Of a DNA stretch of 64,000 nucleotides, positions 1-13,718 are shown one piece after another. This DNA is from Leptobrachium leishanense (Eukaryota; Chordata; Amphibia; Anura; Megophryidae): positions 56,858,735 to 56,922,734 of the forward strand of contig CM019070.1 in NCBI GenBank assembly GCA_009667805.1, written 5' to 3'. Within the stretch, counting starts at the first letter, position 1; each line of letters begins with the position of its first letter. A model generated the notes under the pieces. The model saw only the letters and a list, made by a program, of their open reading frames with translations. It made no database searches and was not told where the DNA came from. A program made the translations under genes and the position numbers.

Positions 1-3000
1 TGTGTACCCGAATGCATCATACCTTTATGTAAATTGATTTATCTGATGCATTACTCAACAAATTGCTTTTTGTAACAATTTCATCTCCAGACCCTAAATG
101 AATCTGCATTTCCTGCCTGGTCTATCAAGCTTCATTTTTTTTCTCTTCTTCCCTTCGCCTGCTCTTGTAGTAAAAAAAAAAAAAAAAACTGAAATAGAAA
201 AATGGAGAGACCTTTGAATCTCAAAACCAGACTGACCAACCGTGATCTCCTTTGAAAAACAAATTGAAATATAAGGGAACTGTAAACTTAAAAAAAAAAA
301 AAAAAGAAAAAAAGAAAAGAAACCACACACAAACTTAAACAAGCAATATCTTAATACGGATTAAAATCTAGTAGGGATGAATCCTCGAAGGAGTGACCAG
401 AAAGCAAGTCAAGATAAAGTCAAGGGATCATCAAGTTTCAGTTGACTTGAAGAAAAAAAAAAAAAAAGGAGAGGGGAGGCTTTTACATTTAATATGGTTT
501 CTACATAAATTATATAGTCACAAGATGCAGAGGAGGCAGCAAAACCGATTTTAAAGCGGAGTCTCTGGTCCTTAATGGAACAGATCTCAGATGAAGAAAG
601 AAAAGGGGGGGGGGTTCAATTTGTAATTGAAAAACTAGATCCTTAATTCAAAAGCTGTTTTTTTAATTAGCCAAGTCAGTGGATTCCCAGTTCCAAGACA
701 CAAAGGCTAGTAGAGTTTACTTTGATCTTACTGCCACAGTGTCCAAAAAGAGGGGGGGGGGGGACCTTTTCAGTTCTTTGCTGTGCAAAAAAAAATTATG
801 GAGAGGGAGGGAAGCTAGGTCTCAATTCCTTTTCCATAGGAAACGAAAGGAAGGAGGAGGGTACACCGAAAAATACCTTTCGAAAAAACTGGGTTTGGGG
901 CACAGAATCCAAGGCTCGAAGTTTTGTTTTCTTCTATGTCAATTTAGGCAGACCTCAGGTTGACCATTAGTATGCTTTAATCCAAAGGGGGATCAGAGAA
1001 ATGGAGGTTGTTGGGATCAGAAAGCTCAAATTCTTCCCATGTTAATCTATAACAGTGTATGGGTAAATCATCTTTATGGACTACACAGCAGTAACCTAAA
1101 AAGCACTAGATCAAGCTGTACAGCACATGATCTAAGCACCGAGTACAAGCAACCTTTTACTATATAGTGTGGGAAAACAAGCCAGGACCTTGCTTTTCTT
1201 TCACTGGAGTGGGAGAGTCATGGAATCTTCCCTCAAAATAAAAGCAACCAAGTCATAAAGAAGATCAGCCTTACCTCCTCTGTTATCCTGGCAATGATGA
1301 CTGGGTCTGGGGGCTTAGTGTTAGAGGTCCTGTAGTTCTTCTCGCTGCAGACACAGTTGCTGTGGGATCCCAGATACAGCAAAGGTCCACAAGAGCAGAC
1401 CCTCCCCTGCTTCTCCCTGCTACACACACGCACCAGTGCTGCAGCAGCAAGTTTGATTCAGATTGTAGCAACTCCTTGATGTAGATCTTCCCTTAGGCAG
1501 ACACAGAGGGAAGACGGTGTGGAGCTTAATAAAAAAATTAAAAAAAAAATCTAGGAGAAAAAAAATAAATAAAAAAAGAAACCTTTGTTTTGCTTTCAGG
1601 AACCTGAAGGTGAAGAGAAAAACAAAATACCCAGACTGGACTAAACAGAAAACAAAATATAAAATAAACAGAATGGCAAAGCAAAACCCAACAAAACAAA
1701 AACACTACTGCAGATGGCAAGACCGAATAGAAAAAAGGAAAAAAAAATGGGAGGCCCACTGGAGGCTTGTTTCTCTCTGTGAGTCTAGGCTCTCTCTACC
1801 CTGACATGTGTTACTGACAGAGCAAAAGCCCAGCACTGAGGCTGATCATGCTCCTCCCAATCCAATCCCCATTCTGATTGTTCAGGCGGAATAATAAAAT
1901 GACCAAGGAGAGAACAGAGTCTCAGACAGGGGGTGGGCAGGAGGGGGGGGAGTGCAATGGGATGATGGATATATCAGGTGGAAGGACTCCTGTTCTGGGA
2001 GGGGGATTTTTTTTTATTTTTTGTATATTTTGTAGAAGGAGGGAGGGGAAAAAGGGGAGGTGGACATCACTGGCAGTATTAGAAGAAGTCCTTTTAATTG
2101 ATAGTGCAGATGAATATCCAGTTCCTAAGCACCTATCTAAGCTGCTGCTAATTAAAGGAAGGGATGCGGTGCCCATTAACCCCATGACTGCTGGACACTT
2201 TTATCCAGCTCGAAACCAAAACTTCTCGGTCTCGTGTTCCACCAGAAATGGGTTTTGTGTTGCTTGTTTGCTGCCAAAGGAAAAGAAAATAAACCCTTGC
2301 GATCAAGGCAAGAAACCTAACGAGAAAACCCTGTAGAGAAAAGCATGAGCTTTCATTCTAATCAGGAAATACCCCTTTAGGATTATTCTGTATAAAATAC
2401 ACGGGGCAGGATTCCTTTCAGTCACAATCACATTGTATTATCCATAAACTGTTAGTGTCCAAAGGCAGCGAGAGTTTGGAATGTTCAGGCGAGTCTGATA
2501 CAATGTATCCACCGGGCGTTCTACTCGCCTGCCAGAAAGACAACAAGTGACACGTTTTAGAACGTAAACAAACACTCATTCTCATCACTCTAAACCGGGA
2601 AGGTGGTGGTGGCTGCTCACCAGACTAATCACGACAGGAGAAGGTTTCAGGCTCCTTATTAATAGTGATAAACACGGTTTGTGGATTGTTACGCAAATAT
2701 ATTAGTTTCACAAAATATAAACTCTTGAGTATAAAAACACATCTTGGAGCTGCTGAACCAAGGACTGCACGATCCACTATGATTTCCTGGAAACATACCT
2801 TTGACAGCACATGAAAAGTCCTTCCCTGCAGGCGTTACCATTGATCTGCTGTTAGGGGTAATAACATGGACTGTGGTGGAAGTCCCTCAATGATTCACTT
2901 TCTGATTTCCCTCCAAAGTATAGTGGGGCTGCACTGTAAACATCATTTTAGTTTCACTGAAGATTATCTCTGATCATGAGCTTCGAGAATAAATTTAACA

Positions 3001-3127
3001 ACTAAAGGCTGTTGTAAAAATCCACTATGTTTCGTGGCCAAATTAATTTTAGTTGACTTAACGTAAAACACGTTAAGTGCTGCCCTGCAAAATGTAGCAT
3101 GTGCTTCAACAGAAATATCAAGTAGGT
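1..3127. other. low-copy-looking sequence, no gene recognised
   Basis: The stretch holds A-rich and G-rich homopolymer runs (for example near 175-190, 290-315, 605-616 and 753-763) and no open frame with a family signature. Short frames here are interrupted and biased by the homopolymers. One candidate exon is listed separately. No TIR or LTR pair was found, so this may be ordinary intergenic or intronic DNA. Confidence 0.5.
1275..1438 (-). other. candidate internal exon (weak)
   Basis: Read on the minus strand, the segment starts after a plausible acceptor (TTGCTGCTGCAG) and ends at a textbook donor, GAGGAG followed by GTAAGG. One frame is open across it for 54 codons, and it includes a cysteine-rich patch (VCSCGPLLYLG then NCVCSEKNY). 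It has no in-frame ATG, so it would have to be internal or a 5'UTR exon. I do not recognise the peptide. Splice-like signals of this quality also arise by chance in a window this size. Confidence 0.17.
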
Positions 3128-3229
3128 CAGGGGTCAGGAACCTTGACCCTCCATGGGCCCTATTCCATGATTGGTGTAATTTGTAAATGTAACCAGATCT
3201 GATGTAAACATAACAACTCCATACACTAT

Positions 3230-3900
3230 GGGCCCTATTCCAATCTTCGCGCAAACGTCAGCTCGTACGCAAAAACGCATTAATGCGAGGCGCAGAACGT
3301 CGTATTACAATGTCAGCGTAACAAACGCACGTATACGTCTACCGCGGGTGAACCTGCGCGAGTTTACTGTACTTTGCGTGTCCTATACTTAACATTGTGA
3401 GCGCAAATGCGTTTGTGCGCTGGTACGTGGATGGTATTACAATCTATGCGTAGTCTGTAACGCACAGCCTTTGCACACATAATTTTAGCAACTCCTAAAA
3501 GCTGGTGTTAACGGCAAATTCTATCAACCTGGCCGAAACCAATTACACCAGCCCAAAAAAAAAAACGCAGCAAAGTATAGTTACACATTCTACATATACC
3601 AAACCAATAAATTTGAGAAGTTGTACGTGTTTTTTTATTGATTCAGCATATATGCGCAGATTGACTTTGACAGGCGCAAAAACTTAACGTGAGACAATTG
3701 TGGTTCTTCATTCTGATTGGCTGAATCGCGTGAAAAAAACAGTCTGCACACTGATTTCTGCGCAATGTTGCTGCGCGCGCGTTTGTGCGCATCCGTTTTA
3801 CGCGCGTTATTTTTTTGACGGATGTTTATGCGCATTAACGTTTTGCGCAAAAATTCACGCATTGCGCGTGCATTTTTGCGTGAAGAATGTAATAGGGCCC
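3230..3900. mobile_element. CpG-rich MITE with GGGCCCTATT ends
   Basis: The left end GGGCCCTATTCCAATCTTCG is mirrored by the right end, whose inverse complement reads GGGCCCTATTACATTCTTCA. TAT occurs on both sides (3227-3229 and 3901-3903), giving a 3-bp duplication. The interior is full of CG and CGC/GCG steps, unlike the flanks. There is no coding capacity. The element at 48536-49225 has similar ends and a similar length (about 0.67-0.69 kb). Confidence 0.65.
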
Positions 3901-4021
3901 TATAATGGCTCTGGTAAGTTTACAACAGCTCTGGTTACGTTAACGCCAACCTTGGAATAGAGCCCATATATTTTAGAACTCCACCCCCCAGCGTGCTCAT
4001 CCACTCAAAAGGTTGGCTTAA

Positions 4022-4369
4022 GGCCCCGTTCACACTGTGCGATTTGAAAGTCACGTGACTTTCCGCGCGATTTTCATATTCGTGACATGGTGCGATAATG
4101 TCATGCGACATCACTGGTTTGTGCGATTTTTGCAAAGCACCACCAATACAAATCGCAAAATCGCAGATAGCAAATTGCAAAAAAAGGGTCATGTACCTGC
4201 GACATGCTTCTGCTACGCGCGACATGCGACGTCGCGCAACATCGCGCGGCAAGATGTGAACAGCTCCATTGAAATGCATTGGAGAAGCTACACAGTGCGA
4301 CGTCGCACGGATTTTGCTGCGACGTCGCGGCAAAATCCGCGCGATAAATCGCAGAGTGTGAACAGGGCC
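4022..4369. mobile_element. Harbinger-like MITE, GGCCCCGTTCACAC ends
   Basis: The terminal inverted repeats are GGCCCCGTTCACACTGTGCG and, inverted, GGCCCTGTTCACACTCTGCG. TAA flanks both ends (4019-4021 and 4370-4372), the 3-bp TWA duplication typical of PIF/Harbinger. The 348-bp interior is dense in GCGAC/GTCGC blocks. No transposase is encoded. It sits inside the hAT element at 3128-4428. Confidence 0.75.
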
Positions 4370-4428
4370 TAAGCCTAGTGGTAAATGTAGCTGTAAATAA
4401 AACACCTGGAGGAGATTGCTGACCCCTG

Positions 4429-5439
4429 AAGAAGGTTGTCCATTTGGATCTAGTACAGTTCCTCCAATGTTTGTTTCTCTCCAGGTGTCTGTGGTTATGA
4501 ATAATGATAGATTAACATTTTTTGCCACTGCCAATACAATTATTCATGCAGCACCAACGCTATCTTCAGCATATTACAATGGGTAAACAAGCAGATAATT
4601 ATAACCAGCCCATGAGCATGGAAAATTGATGTTCGCAGGAAATCATGGTGGATCTGGTAACTTAAGAAAACACCATAAAAGCAGTAATGAAGAAGTGAGC
4701 ATAGGATATTTATACTGAAGTATAAAATGGCAATATTCTGTTTTAAAGGCTTTACAGGCAAAATAACAAACATAAAAATAGTAATGTTACAGGCTTAGGA
4801 TAATAATAAAACCAATTGTATAATGTAGGCCTGCCTTTCCGGATTACTACCAGCGAATGTTAGGACCTGTATATTAATTTCTGCCATTATTAAATCGTGC
4901 TAGGTTATTGTGCATACAGGCAGTTATTAATTGCTGGCAAAAGTAACTTGCTAATGGAGGTGAAGGCTGTGTTTCACAGGTGGAACATCCCATTAAGTCA
5001 ATATTGATCTTAGAAAATGCAGGAAGAAGGAGGATTATAACTTTTGTTATTAGTACTCCAGCTTTTCATTGTTGAAAGCACTTACTATGATGATATTTGC
5101 AATCGTGCTAAATGCAAATACTTGTAATGGTGTATGTATAAGTAGAATTGCCAATAACCCGAAGTGTAAGTGGTGTATGTACAGCATGCATGGAGGCGGG
5201 GGGGGAGGGGGTGGGCATACGACACTTAATTCATATACAAGATATTTATATATTATACCATGCACACAAAAGTACACTTAGTAATTCTTTTTTTGGGGTG
5301 ATAAATATTTCAGTTCCTCTTGATAACGTTCTTTAGAATTCACAGGGGAAGCTGAAACTTTGATTATAATATCTGTACCATAAATAGAGCCTGTAAGTGC
5401 TCATGTCATAAGTCTGTCATGTATAATCTCTTTATCTAT
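4429..5439. other. no gene or repeat recognised
   Basis: AT-rich sequence with a G-run at about 5197-5211. I see no TIR, LTR or coding signature. Confidence 0.4.
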
Positions 5440-6540
<1,101 letters not shown>

Positions 6541-7149
6541 TGTAGTAGGCAAATGTTACGTTGCTCGAGTCTAGGGGGTTTGTTCACTAAACAATACATT
6601 GGGGGAATCGCTAACGTTATGGCAAATCCCAGCCTCAGCTCAATGTGCAAAGTCAACCATGGAAAAAAGAATTAAACTATAAAACGACTTTTTCCTTCAG
6701 CGTTTAATCGGTGGAGAATTTCAAGGAATTCCTTCAGCTCTCCTGTTTTGGCCTGTAAATTGCAACTCCCTTCCAATCCCCCTTCAATTTACCACTTAGT
6801 GAATAAGCCCTTTAAAAAAATTGCAACTTTAAGATTTTGGCTCACGTTTTTTTAGTATCTCGCGAGTTACTGCAACATACATGTGTGTGGAAAATTGCAG
6901 AGGACGTTATTGTTTGTTGAACACTTCAACAAATCGCTACTATGTGCACCTGAAGCTCAGGGTCTTGTTGTTCTTGCATACAATAAACTTGTACAGTGGT
7001 ATTAGCTAATATTTTGTCCTGAAGCTATTGTTGGACTACATTTCCCAGAATTCTCTGCCAATAACTGTCAATCCACTATGGTGAAGCACTAAGGCAAAGA
7101 TCTTAATAAACCATACACACTTCTGTCAATGGTCTACATTACCCCAAAA
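6541..7149. other. no gene recognised
   Basis: AT-rich sequence without repeat boundaries or coding signs that I can support. Confidence 0.4.
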
Positions 7150-8098
7150 AAGTCACCTTAGTTACTTGATTTCCCGTCGACAGCATACTGCAAGGTAAAA
7201 TTCCCCCGACCCTGCTCTGAATTCAGCATTCACCGCAGGGTCCCTGAAGCGCAGGGAAAATCCGACGAACCACCACTGAATCAAATGGAAAAACCGCTGC
7301 AAAACTGCTGAAAACATCGGATCCGATCCGATAAGCTGCCGCAAAACTGCCGCAAAACATCGGATCCGATCCAATAAACTGCCGCAAAACATCGGATCCG
7401 ATCCGTTTAGCCACTGAAAACCCGCCGAACGCATCAGAAAAAAGCAGATGATCCGCCGAACAGAGCGCCGACTGGTCACCAGAAAAAGCTGACAAGCCAA
7501 CAAGCCGACAAACGGGTAAAACCCACCCAAAAAAAACCCCCACCCACCGTGACTTTGAAAAGCTGTTTGCAAAAGAAACTACTGCACTAAAATGCCTGAA
7601 AATTACATATAAAGTCCTATGAATAATAATAAAAAGGTCTGTTACACAAAAAAAACCCGCTATTAAAAAAAAATCAGAAACTATTTTGCCGAAAAAATTC
7701 AAGAAAAATGCCTAAACAATCCTAAAAAAATAAATAGAATTTTTGCTGCAGATTAAAAGAATAAACGTTTTAATAAATCTTCAATAAAGACAGGAATATT
7801 TTTAACATTGAAACTTATGGGATTCGCCTGATTAAACCTGCCGAATGAATCCACCGACCATCTGGGCATTTCACTGACATTTCTCTGCTGTTCGGTGTTC
7901 TCTGAATAGATTAACCATTACTTCTCTAAGGGGATTTCACTGCCATCAAATAGGCACCGTATTTCCCTGGCAATTCGCCAATATTTGGTGAACTGCCTGC
8001 TTTCTAAATAGGTGAACGGCCACGAAATTGCACCGTACGGGGAAATTCACTGTTCTGTGCAATTTCAGAACCAGTTCAGCCCTCTTTGAATAATCCTG
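7150..8098 (-). mobile_element. GGGTTATTC-end element, inverted copy
   Basis: The right end ctctttgaataatcctg is the inverse of the cagggttattcaaagag end seen at 27605 and 40566. Inside are family landmarks: a GCATTCACCGCAGGGTCCCTG block near 7226-7246 (inverted relative to 41340-41390), repeated cggatccgatcc motifs at 7318-7402, a poly-A/T-rich middle, and the phrase around 7795-7850 shared with the other copies. The left boundary is uncertain. No transposase is visible. Confidence 0.6.
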
Positions 8099-10437
8099 TC
8101 TGTGTCTAAAACACAAAATCTCAGCTGATTCAGCTGCAGTTGCACTTTTTGTCCAGCAGATGGCTGGACTGTCAAATAGGGCTACTACAGTAAAAAAAAA
8201 AGTACATTATGAATAATTGAAATGATTTTTTTTACTGTACAATTAATGAAAAGTGATTCTCAAAAAAAAAAAAAAATTGTTCCTGACAGTGGAGTCATTG
8301 TAAATCACTTGGTAAAGAAGGAGCTGATTAAACTATAAAAAAACATATATATGCTTTGCATATCAGGGGTTTGTGACTACACACAAAACCATATCCAGGG
8401 GTCAAGTAGATCCAGAATACCTGAGAATACAGTTCCCCTAGTTTTTCTGCATAGAGAAGGAAGTTCCTCCTTGTCCGAAACAATATGAAGCTTTTATCTG
8501 TTCCATTATTCTATTACTTATTAAGTCACAATAAACATTAACGATATATTATATAATTACTATGATTACCATAATGATTCCAGAAAACCCAGCTCACATA
8601 CATAGTGTCTGCTTCAATTTCTTGCCTAGCTTTGTAATACACATTGTACAGCACTGTGGAATATGTCGGTGCTACATGAATAATTAAAAATGTCTGTCAT
8701 TTTTACATGTTTTAATAATCTTGTGTATTGTGCGATTTTCAGAATGACAGCAGAAACACTACATGTGTCATAGATGGAGTGCTTGGCTCGTTTTCTGAGT
8801 GATATGTCGACAAGAAAGTCCATTTTTTTTCCTATCAGAAGATAATTAGCGGAGTAGCCCGGTTACTCCATTCAATGTAAATAGCTTTGGTCTTTTCCGG
8901 CAGCTTCCTGACATCAAATTTAGGTGTTAAACTAGGTGGGTCACATAATGCCTGGCAAACGAAGAAAAAAAAATCCCTGGGAACAGAATCTCATTTTAAC
9001 CCATAGATGAGCATTAATTTTGTCGTATTAAATTAGATGCTGAAGCCGCCTAAAGGTATGTGTGAATTTAAAGCAGGCTGCTATGGATACAAGTTTGAAA
9101 CCCCTGTCTTAATAGTTTCATTCCAAACTGATCTGAAAAAGCCCATGGGAGAAATGAGCTCATTTGAAGCCATTTCTGGAGGGGACTAAACCAGTGCTAT
9201 TATTATTATTATATTATTATTATTATTATTATAATTGCTGAAATTGTTTACTCTCTTTATATGCGAAATGTAAATATGTTGTTTTTCATACATATACGCA
9301 GCTTAATTACCATGGACTTCATCTTCAAAAAGCCTGACACGTGGCAGCAAAAATAAAGGGACCGAAAATGCTGACCCTCCAGTGACCTGAGGGATGGCAC
9401 CAAATCCTCTTCAATTAGATTTTAATGAAGGATACATGTATGACTAGAGGGAGGACAAGGTTGGCCTAGAGGCGCACATCTACATAGATCTAATAAAAAG
9501 GCTGTATTATATGTTATCCAACCACTTGTTTTATTTTTTTTTCTTGACAAATTGAATCTAATGAACAGTCAGTACCTCAATGGCCTTTCCCGAGGCCTTA
9601 AATGTATCCCAGCACAACGGTTTCTGTAACTAAATGTCCACTCCTGCGGGCAGCCGCATTATGCTTAATTAATAAGAATGCTCTGGCACCCCAAAGAACA
9701 TTAATGTGATAAGGCTCTGGGGAGAAATGTCCACATGTAAAAATGTGAAGATGTCCTTCTTATTTTTAAAAGAAGATTTAAATGAAGTTTTTTTGTTTAT
9801 TTTATAAAAGCAACTGGAAAATAAACAGTAGGAAATAAAACAGGACAGAAAAAGCTTTGTAGTCAAATTTAATTTTTATACGTTTTGACTTCTTTTATTG
9901 TATTAGTAACTACATAAACAAGTAATGTATTCGAATCGGCGAGGAAATAAAATTGTCTTTCTAAAAAAGATGTCCTGTTACAACAGCACCACCTGTTGGT
10001 CAGTTTAATTTAACACCTTGTTTCCTAAAAAAATCTTTCACTATAAAAGTGTCAGAAATAATTTACTTATTAAAATAGTCTTTAAATTTTCTTATGTCAC
10101 AAAGGAAATCCAGAAAACTAGGATGGTGTCTTTTGGCAAAACTATTAAAAGCCATTTATTTTATTTTGTGCGTTGTTTGAATGTCTCGTGAATGTGAATA
10201 CTTTGCTTCTATGTTTAAGTGTTACCTGTTTATAAACAATACATTTCATGAGCTGTTACATTATTTACATTGAAACATTTTTGTTTGCTTCTTTTTCCTC
10301 TCAATGTTTTTATTGGTTTGGGATTTGCCGAAGCACACACAGAAACATAATATTAATAAAACAGCAGCAGAATAAACATGGCAGAAAAGCAAGTACAGTC
10401 AGACCCTCATTATTTGCTGTTTTGCTTATTTAGGTAC
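8099..10437. other. low-copy-looking sequence
   Basis: No TIR or LTR pair and no coding family found. It includes an (ATT)n microsatellite at about 9197-9232 and a TAAT-motif-rich block at about 9290-9690 that reads like a candidate regulatory element (see findings). Confidence 0.4.
9197..9232. repeat. (ATT)n microsatellite
   Basis: A short, slightly interrupted run of ATT trimers. Confidence 0.9.
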
Positions 10438-11700
10438 GTGTCGGAAGACCTGCCTGCTCAGACTTCAGTTTAAAGTTTGGAAACGGGGAGAGAAGTTTAG
10501 AAGGAAAATGAGGGGGAAAAAATGTCGAAGGACAGGAGGAGGAGAAAGAACATGATGAAGACTTAAGACAGAAAGAGAGAGTGAAAAGTAAAGGAGAAAA
10601 ATAGGAGAACGTGAGGAGAAGTTGGAGTGGGCACGCGGAGGGGAGGCATGGTGTGAGGCCACACATTCACTTCCTGGACATCTAGTGCCTGGACAGAGCC
10701 TGCCTGTGACGTCTTCAGCCCCCGTGGCGCTTCCTGGGGGGGTCAGGCCAGTGCCTGGCGGCATCGCTGGCTGGTCGGTTGCCAGTAGTTAGAGCTGGCA
10801 GATTGGCATCTGAGCGGGTGGGGCTTGGCATAATGACGAGGAGCCACCAGCCTTTAAAGCAGGGCGAGAGGATCTGCTCCTTGCCCTGACGTGGAGTAAA
10901 GTTTCCGCATCGCCTGCTGTCTAGCAATATTGCATATTGATTACCTAGTTGCCGACTTGATTGTACGAGGACCCTGTATACGTTTTGGCCCGGCTTGGAT
11001 ACTGATGATTCTCCTGCTTATTCCTTTGTGTGTTTGTTCTGTGCGTTATTCAGGATTCTGGTTTATGTTTAAACTGTATGATTTATGTTTTGGGATCTGC
11101 CCGCCAAGTTGTGAAACTCACCTACCGCCCTAAGGACTCTGTTGACATCAATCTGGTTTGAGTCCTAATCGCAAGGCATCCAGTTGTTTGTTGTATGTCC
11201 CTGCTGGTTGCAGCTTTAACCACAAGTTTTATGATTAGAGTCCTGCCCTGCAGGTTGCTGAATATATTATCCTTCAAGTATCTGTGTAAACCAAGTCTCT
11301 ATACAGAATCACAATCTCTGATTGTAGGCCTGCCCTGCAGGCTGCTGAACTCAGTGAGTTCATACTCTGTATGCTTGAGAACAAAAATAAGGGTGTTGCC
11401 TCTGTTATATGTGCTTCATGTACCACGACCATTCATATCAGCAATCTGAAATATATCTATAACCACTCTGTTCTTGAATCACATTATGCTCATGTCTTAA
11501 GTTATTGTATGTGTTAGCAGATAGTTAATGTGCTTTCGCTCAGTGACCTCTTGGTCACGAAACCATTTGGCGCTGAAGTGGTATTCAGGATTTTGTATTA
11601 CCTTCCTGGCTTGGGATTATAGGTATTACAGTCTTTTTTGCTTTCTGTATCAAAGAAATCTGTCCAAAAGGATCCAAATTACGCTGATCCGGGGTGAGTG
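10438..11700 (+). mobile_element. LTR-like fragment of sushi-type Gypsy
   Basis: TTTAAAG at about 10853 is followed about 23 bp later by GCCCTGACGT (about 10883-10893). The same TATA-to-start layout and the same decamer occur in the LTR at 62588-63514. Further on, GAGTCCTGCCCTGCAGGTTG near 11240 resembles AAGTCCTGCCCTGCAATGTT in the solo LTR at 35149-35926. The upstream part (10440-10640) is purine-rich. I could not fix either end or find a target duplication, so it is a degenerate LTR region and not a defined element. Confidence 0.45.
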
Positions 11701-11918
11701 CCATAGCGCACCGTTACACTGCCATGACGGTACCCGGCTTGAGCCGTGGTGGGGCCCTTGTTCAGGATCAAAAGCACAAAGTGCAGGGGATAGCACTCAG
11801 ACAATATGTGTAAAGACAGAAGGTGAGAACACCACGAGACTAGGCAGAGTCTCCTGCATGGCACAACCACAAGGAACCCTAACACTGACAGGCCGGTCTT
11901 TAGAGTAGACAGATCTAA
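11701..11918. other. unclassified repeat-like sequence
   Basis: Sequence between the LTR-like fragment and the Harbinger-like MITE. It could be the internal part of the same decayed LTR element. No coding motif was recognised. Confidence 0.3.
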
Positions 11919-12344
11919 GGCTAGGGTCAGACTAGCGCACTTTAAACGTGCGTTCTGGCGCACTTAATTACGGCCACACTAGCAGCAAATGACGGGCAAT
12001 GACGGCCAATATACGAAGTACGGTCGCACGAAAGTCCGGCCGCGCAACGCAAGTGGCAAACAAACGCATTTTGCCGAGAACGTCAAACCGCTAGTACAGT
12101 CGTACAGAGTGCACTGCGGCCGCATAGCGGCGTGTTTGCGTGATTTTGAGATGTCAGACACTGCTAATGTCCGGCCAACATAACGTCCAGATGCAAAAAG
12201 TGTTTTATTGATGATCCATACAAAATCACGAACGCAAATGCGCATCGTATGACCGCTATCGCGTACTCCGTGAAAAAATGCGTCCATTCGTTCGAACGCA
12301 CTTTTTCACAGACAACGCGAAAATGCGTTCGTCTGACCCTAGCC
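11919..12344. mobile_element. Harbinger-like MITE, GGCTAGGGTCAGAC family, copy 1
   Basis: The ends GGCTAGGGTCAGACTAGCG and its inverse GTCTGACCCTAGCC are flanked by TAA at 11916-11918 and 12345-12347. The 426-bp CpG-rich interior (blocks such as tgaaaaaatgcgtccatt) is shared with the copies at 13248, 34200 and 38598. The TWA duplication and lack of coding capacity fit a PIF/Harbinger MITE. Confidence 0.8.
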
Positions 12345-13010
12345 TAAACTAATAGAAAATACCACGGGGTCGTGAAGAGTCTCAGAATAAAAACAGTATA
12401 AACAGAAAGGAGTCAGCACAGTCTGTGTTAAGACAAACTCGTGGTCATATAACAGCCAGGGATCAGAACACCAGAGAGGGACGTCAGAACAAGTCAGGGT
12501 CAAACACAGAATATCAGCAGAGAAATAAATAAATAAACCAGAAAACAAAAGCAAAGCAAGGGAAAACCACAAAATAAACCATACAGGAACTAGGATGGGA
12601 AAAAGCAAACAGGAATAACCAGAAATAAACTAGGAACACAGCAACAGAGGCAACAAACAGAGGGAAACAGAGAACCAAAGAATACAATAACAAAACATAC
12701 AAACAGAAAGGGAACTTGCTTCAAGCAGGAAACACAGAAAGGGCAGGATCCAGAATGACAGAAAATCATGGAGCAAAGCACTATAGGAGCAGTGCCCTTA
12801 AACCCGGAGTGGATCAGAACAAAGCCAGACAGGTGAGTGAGCTGGCTGCAAACAAGAAACCCCTGGGCTGGAACCCAGGAATGGCAATAGGAAACCAAGA
12901 TCCAAACTGGATCAGCTGACATAAAGGAAGGGAGCAGGGCTGGAAACAAGATAGAGTTGCTGGAGGTGGTGAGTGTCCCTGGCTGCACTTTCTTGTCTTC
13001 GCCACATAGC
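12345..13010. other. unclassified A-rich sequence
   Basis: Rich in caga/aaac words, like an LTR-element remnant read in reverse. I cannot define ends or a family. Confidence 0.3.
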
Positions 13011-13247
13011 CAGTGGTGTATTTTGGCCTAGGCCGACTAGGCCCAGGCCTAGGGCGGCACTTTGCAGGGGAAGGCGGCCCGCACTGGGTTGCTCCACCCC
13101 TAAAATTTTTTTTTTTTTTTTTTTTACTTTTGCAAAGTATTTTACCAGGAAGGATACATTGAGATTTCACAAATTTTCAAGTATGTCCTGGGTAGGCAAG
13201 GCCTAGGCTTTCACTTTCCAGGGGGCAGCAAAAAACCTCACCACTAA

Positions 13248-13672
13248 GGCTAAGGTCAGACTAACGCAGTATTAACGTGCGTTTAGCCGCACTAAATCAC
13301 GGCCGCGCTAGCAGCAAATTACATCCAATGCCGGGCAGCATACGAAGAACGTCCGCACAAAAGTGCGGCTGCGCAACGCAAATGGCAAACGAACGCATTT
13401 TTTTGAGAACGTCAAACCGCTAGTACTGACGTACAGAGTGCGCTGCGTCTGCTAGCGGCATGTGTGCGTGATTAGGAGACGTCAGACGCTGCTAATGTCC
13501 GGCCAACATCACGTCCAGACGCAAAAAGTGTTATATTGATAACCGTACAAAATCACGAATGAAAATGTGCATCGTATGACCGCTATCGCGTATTCCGTGA
13601 AAAAATGCGTCCATTCATTCGAACGCACTTTTTCACGGACAGCACGAAAAATGCGCTAGTCTGACCCTAGCC
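13248..13672. mobile_element. Harbinger-like MITE, GGCTAGGGTCAGAC family, copy 2
   Basis: The ends GGCTAAGGTCAGACTAACGC and GTCTGACCCTAGCC are flanked by TAA at 13245-13247 and 13673-13675. The 425-bp interior closely follows copy 1. It is inserted in hAT copy A. hAT copy B shows the uninterrupted site at the corresponding place (near 57590). Confidence 0.8.
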
Positions 13673-13718
13673 TAAATGGGTTACTCACAGAGCACCGAAA
13701 TGACGCCAACTTTTTGGT

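Larger units (their letters stand above)
3128..4428. mobile_element. hAT-type DNA element with nested MITEs
   Basis: The left end reads CAGGGGTCAGGAACCTTGAC. The right end, GGAGATTGCTGACCCCTG, is its approximate inverse complement. The flanks aagtaggt (3120-3127) and aagaaggt (4429-4436) match at 7 of 8 positions, as expected for an aged 8-bp hAT target duplication. There is no transposase, so it is non-autonomous. Most of its length is made of other elements (3230-3900 and 4022-4369). Confidence 0.7.

Noticed and set aside
10438..11700. A full LTR element with defined ends
   Set aside because: Only promoter-like words and short shared phrases were found. Neither ends, nor duplication, nor primer site could be fixed.
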